Notes under the pieces: generated by a model
The model's input: the letters and a program-made list of their open reading frames with translations, nothing else
Told to the model about the DNA's origin: nothing
Databases searched by the model: none
Source of the DNA: Cladorhizidae sp. MBARI D1340-BT2
Lineage: Eukaryota; Porifera; Demospongiae; Poecilosclerida; Cladorhizidae
Length of the DNA stretch: 64,000 bases
Assembly: GCA_028752905.1 (NCBI GenBank)
Contig: JAQNBH010000002.1
Span: 36,424,075 to 36,488,074 of the forward strand
Direction: 5' to 3'
Program-made: the position numbers and the translations under genes
In this document: positions 52,131-61,985 of the stretch, one piece after another
Layout of the letters: the number at the start of each line of letters is the position of its first letter
Numbering within the stretch: the first letter of the stretch is position 1

Positions 52131-55100
52131 TTAATGAAGCTGTATCGTCCACGGGTAGCTCAGTCCAAAAACCTTGTCAGTGTTCTTAAATCTTCGTCCG
52201 GAGCGTGTAGTTCCTAGGATTGGGGTACTTCGTATCCCGTGTGATGTGTCCGGGGAGTGTTGAGTTGGCAGGACAGTGGGCTGTGCTAGGGGACGTTGAG
52301 GGGGGCGACCACGGCGTGGTGGCTGTGCCACTTGAACCTCGGCAGACTCATCAACATGTGCAATTTTCAGCCTATCGATCGAGATGGTCTCCTCGCGATG
52401 GCCGACCTGGACTTTGAAGAATTTGTCCCCTGTGGTCAATACACGAAATGGGCCATCGTAAGGTGGCTGTAGGGGCGACTTGTGGCTGTCGTGACGAATG
52501 AAGACAAATTTGGCCAAAGAGAGGGAGGTCGGAATTGAGGTTGTGGGAGAGCTATGGTGGACTGGGGGGACTGGTCTGAGTTCTGCCACATTGTCACGGA
52601 GGCGGCGGAGAAGTTCCGGAACTGGTTCGCCCTGTCCATGGCCCACAAACTCCCCGGGGACAGTGAGTGGCGATCCAAACACTAGCTCTGCTGGGGATGT
52701 ACCTAGGTCCTCCTTCGGCATGGTCCGGAGTCCTAGCATGACCCAATGAAGGTCTGATGTCCACGACGGCGATTGACAGCGTGCTTTGAGGGACGCTTTC
52801 ATGCTTCGATGGAACCTTTCCACAAGGCCATTCGCCTGGGGGTGGTAAGCCGTAGTCCGATGCAGTTTGGTTCCGAGGAGGTTGGAGAGATCTTGCCAGA
52901 GTTGAGATGTGAACTGGGGTCCTCTGTCAGAGGAGACATCGGAGGGAAGGCCGTAACGAGTAATCCATCCACTCAAGAAGGCATCAGCCACGTCTTTGGT
53001 ACTTGTGCTAGCCAGGGGAATTGCTTCTGGCCAGCGAGTGACTCTGTCCACTACTGTGAGGAGGTGGGTGAAACCTTTAGAGAGTGGGAGTGGCCCTACG
53101 AGATCCACATTCACATGGTCGAATCGGAGTATGGGCTCGTTGTACTCAGATAGTGGAGCACGATGGTGGAGGTTGACTTTGGCTCGTTGGCAAGCGATGC
53201 ATGTCCTGGCCCATTCTCCGACCTGTCGACCAAGGCCATGCCAGACATACTTGCGGGCTACCAGCTTGCGGGTTGCCCGTATGCCTGGATGGCTGAGGCC
53301 ATGAAGGGTGTCGAAAATGCGACGGCGGAAAGAGACAGGTACGAGGGGACGTGGTCGACCAAGAGACACATCACACAACAGGGTTGTGTGATTGGGTCCA
53401 AAGGGAATGTCCTTAAGTTGAAGGCCGGTGATTGCTGTCCGGCAGGCAGCCATATCGACTGGGTCTGCGAGCTGTGCGGTGGCAAGGGCGGAGAAATCAA
53501 TGCCTCCACTGATGGCCGAAATGGCAGCACGGGAAAGAGCATCTGCTACCACGTTGTCCTTGCCTGCCACGTGTCTAATGTCCACGGTGAATTCTGAGAT
53601 CGCTGAGAGCTGGCGCTGTTGTCGTGCAGACCAGGCATCCGAGATCTTACCGAGGGCAAACGTGAGTGGTTTGTGGTCGGTAAACAGTGAGAACTGGCGT
53701 CCTTCCAGGAAATACCTGAAGTGACGGATAGCAGCGTGGGCAGCAAGCAATTCTCTGTCGAATGCACTATATCTGGTCTGGGCCGGCTGGAGCTTGCGGC
53801 TGAAGAAGGCCAGCGGTCGCCAGAGGCCATCTGTGAATTGCTCAAGAGTGCCTCCAATGGCCATATCTGAAGCATCAACGGTTACAGCCATGGGAGCATC
53901 TGTACGGGGATGGACCAGGAGGGCAGCAGAGGCCAGAGCAGTCTTTGCATCACGGAATGCTTTGTCCATGGTGGTCGACCATTTCACCGAAGAGGTCCTG
54001 GCGGGCCGGTCAACCAAAGCAGTGTAGAGAGGATGAAGTAGCTGGGCAGCGGCAGGTACAAACCTGTGGTAAAAGTTAATTACTCCGAGGAAGGCTTGCA
54101 ATTCCTTGATTACTGCCGGGCGGGGGAAATCTTGTATGGCTGTCACACGAGTTGGCATGGGTCGTATGCCCTCGGCGTTGACCACATGGCCGAGGAAGGT
54201 TATCTCATCGACACCGAAGACACACTTGCCTGGGTGAATGACGAGGCCGTGCTGTTCAAGGCGATCGAAAACGGCAGTGAGATCCCGAAGATGCTCATCG
54301 GGGGAGGAACTGGCTACCAGGATGTCATCTAGGTAAATGAATACGCCCTGCAGACCCCGCAAGACCGTGTCCATCAGTCTCTGAAATGCTTGGGCTGCGT
54401 TTGCAAGGCCGAAAGGTGTTCGCAAAAACTCGAAAAGGCCAAAAGGAGTAATCACTGCTGTCTTGGGGATGTCCATAGCACGTACCGGAATCTGGTGATA
54501 GCCCTTAATCAGGTCAATCGATGAGAAAATGGTCATTCCAGCGAGTTGGCCGGCGAAGTCTTGGATGTGAGGCACCGGGTAGCAGTCAGTCTTGATGCTG
54601 CCATTGAGACGTCTAAAGTCTCCGCATGGGCGCCAACCACCACCAGGTTTAGGTGCAATGTGAAGTGGGGACGCCCATTGACTGGAGGAGCGCCGGACGA
54701 TCCCAAGGTCTTCCATCTCTTTGAATGCAGCCTTTGCGACAGCGAGTTTGTCAGGGGACAAACGCCGGGCTGGCGAGCGGAGAGGAGGAGACTGACCAGT
54801 ATCGATACAAAGCTCGACCCCATGGGGGACCCTGTCCTTGCGAAAAGACAACTCAGTGAGTTTGGGCCTAGAGGCGAGTAGGTTGGCATAGACATTGTTT
54901 ACCTGAGGAGGTTTGATTACGGTCAAAGGTACTGGTTGACACACAATGCTGGGTGCGGCGATGGTGGCGTGCGTGGCAGAGTGAACGAGGCGTTGTCCTC
55001 CCAGGTCGACTAGCAGTCCGTTGTCACGTAAGAAGTCTGCCCCGAGGATGGCCTGGTTCACGTCAGCGACGATGAAAGACCCTTGGAAGCGCTTGCTCCC

Positions 55101-55316
55101 AAACTGGAGTGGAATGCGACGTGTGCCATAGGTTTTAATTTCTGTCCCATTGGCTGCCACTAGTGGGGCAGAATGGGCAGAGGAAGCTGCTGCGCGGTGG
55201 TCAGCAAGAGAAGCCGGGACGAGAGAGACTTCTGCACCAGTGTCAATGAGGAAGGAGCGTCCCGAGGCCCTATCCTGGACATGTAGAAGCCTTGAGGTTG
55301 TTGCGCCAGCCACCAC
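52131..55316 (-). CDS. pol: Pol polyprotein (protease, RT, RNase H, integrase) of the gypsy element
   Basis: An uninterrupted frame of about 1,061 codons, -1 relative to gag. Protease: FLIDTGAEVSLVPAS near residue 25. Reverse transcriptase: about 190-370, with FSSIDLIKGYHQIPV and the active site YLDDIL near 328. RNase H: TVDASDMAIGG near 480. Integrase: HHCC finger (LHGLSHPG...CIACQRAKV, about 660-710) and a DDE core with FDHVNVDLVGPLP, VSSDRGPQFTS and AYHPQANGLVERFHRS. All catalytic residues are visible. There is no ATG at the boundary; translation is expected through the frameshift. The order RT-RNase H-integrase is that of Ty3/gypsy. GC-rich codon use contrasts with host exons. Confidence 0.96.
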   Translation of the reverse strand: MVAGATTSRLLHVQDRASGRSFLIDTGAEVSLVPASLADHRAAASSAHSAPLVAANGTEIKTYGTRRIPLQFGSKRFQGSFIVADVNQAILGADFLRDNGLLVDLGGQRLVHSATHATIAAPSIVCQPVPLTVIKPPQVNNVYANLLASRPKLTELSFRKDRVPHGVELCIDTGQSPPLRSPARRLSPDKLAVAKAAFKEMEDLGIVRRSSSQWASPLHIAPKPGGGWRPCGDFRRLNGSIKTDCYPVPHIQDFAGQLAGMTIFSSIDLIKGYHQIPVRAMDIPKTAVITPFGLFEFLRTPFGLANAAQAFQRLMDTVLRGLQGVFIYLDDILVASSSPDEHLRDLTAVFDRLEQHGLVIHPGKCVFGVDEITFLGHVVNAEGIRPMPTRVTAIQDFPRPAVIKELQAFLGVINFYHRFVPAAAQLLHPLYTALVDRPARTSSVKWSTTMDKAFRDAKTALASAALLVHPRTDAPMAVTVDASDMAIGGTLEQFTDGLWRPLAFFSRKLQPAQTRYSAFDRELLAAHAAIRHFRYFLEGRQFSLFTDHKPLTFALGKISDAWSARQQRQLSAISEFTVDIRHVAGKDNVVADALSRAAISAISGGIDFSALATAQLADPVDMAACRTAITGLQLKDIPFGPNHTTLLCDVSLGRPRPLVPVSFRRRIFDTLHGLSHPGIRATRKLVARKYVWHGLGRQVGEWARTCIACQRAKVNLHHRAPLSEYNEPILRFDHVNVDLVGPLPLSKGFTHLLTVVDRVTRWPEAIPLASTSTKDVADAFLSGWITRYGLPSDVSSDRGPQFTSQLWQDLSNLLGTKLHRTTAYHPQANGLVERFHRSMKASLKARCQSPSWTSDLHWVMLGLRTMPKEDLGTSPAELVFGSPLTVPGEFVGHGQGEPVPELLRRLRDNVAELRPVPPVHHSSPTTSIPTSLSLAKFVFIRHDSHKSPLQPPYDGPFRVLTTGDKFFKVQVGHREETISIDRLKIAHVDESAEVQVAQPPRRGRPPQRPLAQPTVLPTQHSPDTSHGIRSTPILGTTRSGRRFKNTDKVFGLSYPWTIQLH

Positions 55317-55318
55317 GG

Positions 55319-56077
55319 CTATTGGTGGCCGGCGTTGGCATTTCCCACTGGCGGTGTCTTAGCTAGGGGAATATGGGCCATCTGGCAGTTGTTCTGGGTG
55401 CATCTCCTTGCCTCCGTTCCATACCGCCCATGGTAGAAACACAGACTGGTGTCGGTCTTAGTCCTGCGCTTTTGGCGTTTGTGGTCGATGGCTGCAACAT
55501 CGACGTTGCCAACAAGTGATGATGGCTGGTTCAGGCGGGCACCGGAGAGCATGAAGTAGGCATCGGCTTGCTCAGCCAGCTGATGGGTTGTCAGAGCCGT
55601 AGAACGAGCCAGGTGGTCTTGGACATCTGCTGGAAGCTGTCGTAGGAAAAGGGCCTTAAACAGGATGTGCTCGGAATCCTCTCCAGTGGGTAGGGATGCA
55701 AGCATCTTACTGAGGAGTGCTGATGGTATTCCATCACCCATCCCAGGCCAGTCTAGAAGACTCTTGCTCCTCTCCAAGGGCGTTCGACCAAACGCGGAAA
55801 GGAGGCGATCTTTGATGGCTTGGTAGCGAGTGCCATCAGCAGGGGGGTTCCTGATGATGTCGATCACCCTGTCCATGACCTGGCCCTTGAGTGCTGCCAC
55901 CACGTAGCTGTATTTGGTCTGGTCCTGGGTAATGGCAGGAACGCGGAGGTTGAATTGCGCTTCGATGGCTATAAACCAGTATTCAATCCTGTCAGGCGAG
56001 AACTCTGGTAGTTTGAGGGCGACTGCATTGACTGTAGCTGCCATTAAAGCATCTGCAAGTGCTCGTGCTTCAGCCAT
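55319..56077 (-). CDS. gag: Gag polyprotein of the gypsy element
   Basis: 252 codons from ATG at 56077 (MAEARALADALMAATVNAVA) to TAG. The capsid region (LPEFSPDRIEYWFIAIEAQF; LLDWPGMGDGIPSALLSKML; FLRQLPADVQ) resembles the retrotransposon gag family. The C-terminal CFYHGRYGTEARRC...NC is a CHCC zinc motif, the hallmark of the CsRn1 clade in place of the usual CCHC. Gag packages the element RNA in cytoplasmic particles. The ATG is preferred over the further-upstream open frame because the latter runs into the primer binding site. Confidence 0.9.
   Translation of the reverse strand: MAEARALADALMAATVNAVALKLPEFSPDRIEYWFIAIEAQFNLRVPAITQDQTKYSYVVAALKGQVMDRVIDIIRNPPADGTRYQAIKDRLLSAFGRTPLERSKSLLDWPGMGDGIPSALLSKMLASLPTGEDSEHILFKALFLRQLPADVQDHLARSTALTTHQLAEQADAYFMLSGARLNQPSSLVGNVDVAAIDHKRQKRRTKTDTSLCFYHGRYGTEARRCTQNNCQMAHIPLAKTPPVGNANAGHQ
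55340..55346 (-). promoter_or_regulatory. Candidate -1 ribosomal frameshift site GGGAAAT
   Basis: In gag frame the bases fall as G-GGA-AAT, fitting the X-XXY-YYZ rule. The -1 frame opens after a TAA just upstream and runs without a stop into protease, while gag ends 21 bases downstream. No structure was folded. Confidence 0.6.
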
Positions 56078-56127
56078 AATGCCGAAGGGGAAGGAATTGA
56101 CGCTGTTGAGCGGGAACGCTGTAGACG

Positions 56128-56145
56128 TGTACGTCGGGATCACCA
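56128..56145 (-). promoter_or_regulatory. Primer binding site (tRNA-Trp type)
   Basis: TGGTGATCCCGACGT begins one base after the 5' LTR. It matches the complement of the 3' end of animal tRNA-Trp except for one base, the primer used by CsRn1-clade elements. Confidence 0.8.
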
Positions 56146-56146
56146 A

Positions 56147-56344
56147 TGTAGGGAAGTCTATGTTTAGGATTCCCTGCGAGGTTCTGCGTCACCGTTTGTA
56201 TCCGATAGAGAAAGACAATTGAATCTTCATGAGAAAGACAGAATATCAATACAACGAACAAAAGGTGATCATCAATTCGAATATATATTATTACAAGTCA
56301 AGGAAGTTATGTCCCGATTACTTTTCCGTAATTGCACCGCCACA
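56147..56344 (-). repeat. Gypsy 5' LTR
   Basis: 198 bp, one substitution from the 3' LTR. Contains the element's promoter by analogy. Confidence 0.95.
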
Positions 56345-56985
56345 ATGGGGTCAATTCAAGTTCAGGTATAATACTGTAATCAATGTAATTTAGGGGAGGG
56401 GGACAAGGAACTGAAATCAGATACTGATGTGTAGTGGCTTGCTAACTATGGCAGAGCAGTGGTTGATCAGGATGTGGATTTGTCATCCCCGCTATATACA
56501 TTACTCGTGGTATTTGTACCAAATTTCTCTACCAATCATGCTATTACATAATTATACTGATGTTGCAGCCATTTAATTTTGAAAACTATAATGTTTAAAT
56601 TAAATCAAGTGACTTTCAATGCCACATTGACCATAACTGCATATATAGACGGTAAAAATAAATGTCACTAACAGCAACAACATCAATAATGAAATTTTAA
56701 ATGCTGCCTGTTATGTTCGGAGAATGTTGATTTTACAAATGTTGTGAAGTTAATGATGTGTTCTTTTTCCAATTGTATTATTATTCCCACAAGTTATTAT
56801 TCCCACAAGATAACAAATCTCATATAACAAATAACAAACCTCTTATTTTAAATTATCTTTATAACTAGCATGTGCTAATTAAGTTGTTACTGAACTCAGT
56901 TATATATAATGCCATAATTTTTATTTTATATTTTATTATCAATTAAAAATAAAGACAAAGAACTGGGGAGGTGAATGCCCATGCT
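56345..56985. other. Intergenic; starts with the tail of the split Penelope-associated repeat
   Basis: GGTCAATTCAAGTTCAGG at 56349-56366 is the continuation of the repeat at 51866-51906. Otherwise AT-rich. Confidence 0.45.
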
Positions 56986-56988
56986 CAC

Positions 56989-57035
56989 CTCCTTCAGCGT
57001 CTCTCAGTTGCGGTCCTTGTTGTTGAACTTGTTCG
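56989..57035 (-). CDS. Possible isolated exon (weak)
   Basis: 47 nt between acceptor CTAAAAAG and donor GTGAGCATG; SEQVQQQGPQLRDAEG in one frame. Its end (GACGCTGAAGG) resembles the start of the exon at 63018, which may be chance. Confidence 0.2.
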
Positions 57036-57039
57036 CTTT

Positions 57040-58179
57040 TTAGTTATTAATTTTTTTATGAATTATTTTGGTATTTTTGTAATTGATTATTGCTAAAAAA
57101 AATATATTATATACAAAAAATGTTTTTAAATGTGATTTCATATCTGTCAGCATGGGAATGCAGCCTCAGAAATGGGATCTTTGCCATCAGGGTTGGGGAT
57201 GAGCTATTTTCCTAATGTCATCACTTGAACATTTGAACTTGAGAGGAAGGGGGTTCTATAAACTATATGAATAAGCATGAATACGTTTGATTTAACATTT
57301 TAAACTAAATAATTGTAGAGTGCCCCTGCCCCCTAAAAAAAATTAAAAATAAAAAATAATGGTGATTTAAAAAAAAGTAATTCTGTTGTTTGTTTGTTAA
57401 AACATCTTTTGAGAGACCCACCACATTGAGAGACCCACCACATACTGCCTCTTTTTTTAATTTTAATGCAACCATAAAAACTTACCTTTAACAACAGCCA
57501 TCTCCAATATATACCTGCCAGGGAGTTTTATAAATTTGGGCTTTAGCAAAAAAAATTAAGGCGTCGGAGTGCTATGATATAAATACTGCTTTCTCAACAT
57601 ATTGGCTTGATTATAATGGAATGGGTCCACCTTGGATACCGTTACCTAATCATCGGAAAACGTGCACATACACGCAGGCCTGTAGCATAAACCTTCCTGT
57701 TCGGCTTGATTCTTAGACCATTATAATGTGCACTAAACCTCTTGTTCCTTAGCTGGATTTCAAGGTTGCTATAGGTTACTCTATGCGAATCTGAACCTAT
57801 TTTATGTCCAACTTTCGAGTTACAAAACTTCAACATGGATCATAAAGGAATTGCTGAGTTTATTAAAGCAATAAACCAATTAATAGCATATTATACTCAG
57901 ACGCCTACTGCTTTGAGGATGTTACCATAAACTAGTGGGTGCATAGTAGGTCTCTCTGTGTGCTCTATTTAGCATTTTTCATAAAGCTAAAGTGATTTCA
58001 AAACCTCACAAAGATCTCCAGATTGTCTAGTGAACAAGAGCTGTATTAGCACCAGTTTTTCATTACCCTAGTAAGGTTCTACAATAACACTCATTATCAA
58101 CTACATTATAACTTGCTAAAGACTTCCTGCAGAGTTAATGGCATGCGGATATTCCAGTAAGATATACAAGATAATTCTC
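57040..58179. other. Intergenic, nothing recognised
   Basis: AT-rich; short frames only. Confidence 0.5.
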
Positions 58180-58375
58180 AATGTGAACTCTCATTGACAC
58201 AATAACATTATAATCACCTTCTCAATAATCAACTCAAATTGTATTGACTCAACATTTTGACTAGATGCTCTAGCCTTCATCAGGAATAATGAAATGCTAA
58301 GACGAGAACGTTTAGCATCTCATGAAGGCTAGAGCATCTAGTCAAAATGGCGAGAATTCAATTTCAAGTTGGTTA
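58180..58375. repeat. Penelope-associated repeat with two inverted copies of the motif
   Basis: CTAGATGCTCTAGCCTTCAT + CAG at 58261-58283 and ATGAAGGCTAGAGCATCTAG at 58323-58342 are inverted, making a large hairpin. The arms correspond to stem II of the hammerhead-like motif. In both, GAAAC is AAAAT, so they are probably inactive. Outer arms AACTCAAATTG and CAATTTCAAGTT are also inverted. Confidence 0.82.
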
Positions 58376-58674
58376 AAGGTTATTGTAAGGCTGCTTTAGT
58401 CAATTGTAATGTTTTCGAGCTGTCTGATGTCAAAGTCAAAGAGTTCAATTTGAAATGCAACAAAGTGCCCATTAATCCCGTCCAACATTCAAGTGAACTT
58501 CGGAGATTCTTTGACTTGATATTGGCCCCCAAATTGAAGCCAAGAACCCCTGGTTTCAAGATAAAATATGAAAGTAGTGGAGGAAGAAGCATTCTGAGTT
58601 ATAATGTCAGTAGGGGTATCACTATTAATTTTGGTGGACAATACCGACATCGGTTACAAAAGTGCCACGTATGA
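58376..58674 (+). CDS. Hypothetical ORF, unrecognised
   Basis: Open frame of about 100 codons running out of the repeat. It reads KAALVNCNVFELSDVKVKEF, FFDLILAPKLKPRTPGFKIK, SYNVSRGITINFGGQYRH, then a stop. Composition is protein-like and basic. A possible acceptor TATTGTAAG lies at 58380-58388, so it could be an exon. I do not recognise the family. Confidence 0.35.
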
Positions 58675-58689
58675 GACAACATATTTCAT

Positions 58690-59275
58690 TAATGTTCTAG
58701 CCAAGTTGCTCACCCATGACAGGCAGGCACTGCTCCTTGGCACTCTACAAGTTGGTTCACCCTGAAGAGAGGCAGGCACCGCTCCTTGGCACTCTACAAG
58801 TTGGTTCACCCTGAAGAGAGGCAGGCACCGCTCCTTGGCACTCTACAAGTTGGTTCACCCTGAAGAGAGGCAGGCACTGCTCCTTGGCACTCTACAAGTT
58901 GGTTCACCCTGAAGAGAGGCAGGCACTGCTCCTTGGCACTCTACGAGTTGGTTCACCCTGAAGAGAGGCAGGCACTGCAACTTAGCAATCTACAAGTTGG
59001 TTCACCCTGTGACAGGCAGGCACCGCTCCTTAGCACTCTACAAGTTGGTTCACCCTGAAGAGAGGCAGGCACCGCTCCTTGGCACTCTACAAGTTGGTTC
59101 ACCCTGAAGAGAGGCAGGCACCGCTCCTTGGCACTCTACAAGTTGGTTCTCCCTGAAGAGAGGCAGGCACCGCTCCTTGGCACTCTACAAGTTGGTTCAC
59201 CCTGAAGAGAGGCAGGCACTGCAACTTAGCAATCTACAAGTTGGTTCACCCTGTGACAGGCAGGCACCGCTCCTT
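58690..59275. repeat. 49-bp minisatellite (12 copies)
   Basis: Unit GAAGAGAGGCAGGCACCGCT + CCTTGGCACTCTACAAGTTGGTTCACCCT. A variant (GCAACTTAGCAATCTAC then CTGTGACAGG) recurs twice, marking a larger 6-unit block duplicated about 245 bp apart. Confidence 0.95.
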
Positions 59276-59860
59276 AGCACTTGGCAAGTTCATTGTTGAA
59301 GAATATGAAAAAGCTGTCAGATTTCTCAGACAGGTAATCAGGATATTTAAAGGTAATAAGGTCAGAGCTAAGACAACCTGGAAAGCTCTCCAGACAGGTG
59401 TTGTCCTTAGCACAACATCAGTGCTGAACCTTGCGATAAGCTAATGGGGAGTGGCTTCTCCTTCCTCATGACTGGCCAACTCACCCAATATCGGCTGGGG
59501 AAGACTTTCTCACAAGTTCACATTAGGAAACCTTCACCACTGGAATTTAGATATGCCTCAAATTATCTCCATTGCAAAATTCATGGCAAGTAGCTATGAG
59601 GAGGATGGAGGCTTTAATGGAGATTTCTTGGAACCGCCAGTGACATGTCCAAAGGAGACAGCTATTCAACTAGAAGTAAAGGAAGATTGGCAAGACATGA
59701 AGACTGTGTTGATCATGCAGAGGCAGAGGAGCATAGACTCCATAACTTAACAAGGTATTGCCTGAAGAGTGTAGCTAAGAATAAGAAGACCTGCTCTGTT
59801 TGCCTAGGTGAGGCACAGCAGCAGGAGGTCCCATCAGTACCTTCTAACAACTAAGTTGAC
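59276..59860 (+). pseudogene. Broken coding-like region, unrecognised
   Basis: Three short frames in a row have protein-like composition: GKFIVEEYEKAVRFLRQVIR; IISIAKFMASSYEEDGGFNG with CPKETAIQLEVKEDW; and RYCLKSVAKNKKTCSVCLGE. They are separated by stops and frame changes, suggesting a decayed gene or transposon ORF. Family unknown. Confidence 0.3.
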
Positions 59861-59954
59861 CCTTTTGAAAGAGTATCAGAATGGTGTATTGAAATGTGCT
59901 TCTGAAAAAGCCTTTCATATGTGTGGCAAGTAGGGAAGACAGCAACAATCAGTT

Positions 59955-59977
59955 CCTCTAGCCTTCATCAGGAATAA
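59955..59977 (-). repeat. Short remnant of the Penelope-associated motif
   Basis: CTCTAGCCTTCATCAGGAAT is the complement of ATTCCTGATGAAGGCTAGAG. Confidence 0.6.
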
Positions 59978-60560
59978 TAGTGAGATCGATTGAAAGTGTG
60001 CTTGAAAAGAAACGTGAAGACGTCCCTGCTTGAAAATATCTGTGATCGGGTAGCTGACTTCCAATTCATTGAATATCGTGGGCTAAAATGAAAGCTCATT
60101 CTCAAATATTTCAACACGAGACTTCACTTCTTTGGCAAGAACAAGTGCTGAAAGGAAAGAAGTCATGGAATTGTCCAAAAATTGTATATAAACAAAAGCA
60201 TGACGATGTGTGTGCTTGCATGAATAGTGGAAGAGAATACTATAAAATAGAAACTCTACCAAATGTATGAGGTGTTTGTTGATTATCAATAGTAAGCATG
60301 GTTACCAGTCTTTCAATTTAATTTTTAAATGGAAGGAGGGGGAGGAGCTAACTGTTTCCATGTGGACAAATGCATAGCCCAGTAGATTTGCATATTCAGG
60401 AAGCGGGCTACAGATATTCAATTAATATTGATGCCGCTTCAAGTCCTTATCGCAATTTAACACACTGTAGCATAGACCCAAAATAGTCACCAGTAGAATA
60501 AGTCGCTACTCTACCGTACTCTATTCCAGATGACCCTTTACCTCTTCTGGAGATGGGGAG
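59978..60560. other. Intergenic, nothing recognised
   Basis: Short frames only. Confidence 0.4.
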
Positions 60561-60689
60561 GCCATGATTTTCGTGCCAGACAAATCGCTTTTTATTAGCG
60601 ATTATTGGAGTTTCGTTGAGTTATATCACTTTAAAACATTAAATTCCTGTGGCAATATGCCATGTAAATCGAGGCAACCCAGAACAGGA

Positions 60690-61985
60690 GGCTACATAAT
60701 TATCCCCATATTGTTTCTAGACAATCTCAGGGTATCCTCCAAATCTGGAAAGGTCGACCTGTATTTTCACTCTGTGTTCACCAGAAGCACTTGCAACCTG
60801 CCTTCACAGATTTTCTCTTTACACCCTCAAATGTGCTAAGATCTTGGGTCAAGAGGTTATTCATCACTTGACGTCTACATGACCCGATTGTTTCAACCTT
60901 AAACTTCTCAAGTCATGTGCCCTTGCTATCTATTACTTGTCTAATCCTTTCCCAACACCATTTCCTAAATGACTGGAGAGTATTATATAAATCAGGTTAC
61001 ATGTCATCTGTGACTAACAGCAAGTTACTATAGGCCCATCTCGCTTCTAAGTTCCATCTCCCTATCTTTGATATTAACAAAATGGCTGTCTTTGTAGATG
61101 ATCCTTGTCATAAATCGGATTTTTAAAAGGTCACTCTAGCACTCGGCAACTACTTTTAATATACTCGTCTTATCAATTGCTGTCTTATCAATTGCTACTA
61201 AATGAAAAATCTCAAGTTGATGTCAATTTCTGTAAAGCAGTTCCTCATAATGAGCTTCTCTGCGAGCTTTTGGCATCACTCATAATTTATGGCACTAGTT
61301 TAAGGCCTACCTTTCTTCCCGGTCTCAACAAGTGTTCCTAGATGGCCAATCCTCTCCGCCACTACCTGTAATCTCTGGTGTCCCCAATTATGAGATTCTG
61401 TACCAATTCAACATTGTATAAACATCGATTATCTAAAAACTTTGACCAAAGAGTTAAGAGTTCTGATTTCATCTGACCTATCATGGAGTCTGCATGTATC
61501 ATACATAATTAGTAAATTCTAAAAGTCCCTGGGGCTTGTTAGACGTACTTATCGTTTCAACACAGTATGCCTCTCCAATCTGGCACCGACATCTCAAGAG
61601 AGACTTTGTCCCATTGGAAAAGATCCAAAGAAGAGCAACAAAGTTTATCTTCGGAGATTTTTCATCGCACTACAAATATCGCCTTGTAGGTTTAACCATT
61701 CTTCCCCTTATGATGACTTTGGAACTAAATGATATCTTATTTGTTCTAAAATCCCACTGAACATTTCAATATTATTCTACATTTCTATATACCCACTATA
61801 ACCACAAACTACAAATCATCTAATAATCAAACGTGTTTATGCTCGTAATGTAAAGAACCTTCATTCATTTTTCACACGCATTCCTCATCTTTGGAACTCA
61901 CTCCCCTATATAGTCTTTCATTATGTATTTCACTTGGTTCCAAATAAGTCATGCTCTTATAATTTTCTATGTCAAAAATGCACTA
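60690..61985 (+). pseudogene. Decayed non-LTR retrotransposon (CR1/Jockey-like RT)
   Basis: Blocks of a LINE reverse transcriptase in correct order across frames: YFHSVFTRST (about 60760), SYYRPISLLSSISLS (about 61020-61065), VPHNELLCELLASLI (about 61235), SSPPLPVISGVP (about 61345), LSWSLHVSYIISKF (about 61470), KSLGLVRRTY, then YASPIWHRHLKRDFVPLEKI + QRRATKFIFGDFSSHYK (61565-61680) and LELNDILFVLKS. The YADD region is lost and there are many stops. A poly-C run follows at 61997-62014. Confidence 0.85.

Larger units (their letters stand above)
51907..56344 (-). mobile_element. Complete Ty3/gypsy LTR retrotransposon, CsRn1-like, TSD ATGG
   Basis: Two 198-bp LTRs (51907-52104, 56147-56344) begin TG and end CA and differ at one base (CTGTT versus CTTTT). 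The flanks carry the 4-base duplication ATGG. A primer binding site for tRNA-Trp, gag with a CHCC-type zinc motif, and pol in a -1 frame are all intact. No envelope frame. It is much more GC-rich than its surroundings. The near-identical LTRs mean a recent insertion. Confidence 0.96.

Noticed and set aside
52220..55362. Several plus-strand frames of 65-144 codons opposite pol
   Set aside because: Shadows of a GC-rich, strongly selected pol frame; no family resemblance.
51907..56344. Endogenous retrovirus with an envelope gene
   Set aside because: pol is followed at once by the polypurine tract and LTR; there is no room or frame for an envelope protein.
60083..60289. Short frames on both strands at 60.1-60.3 kb
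   Set aside because: No homology, splice signals or conserved composition.
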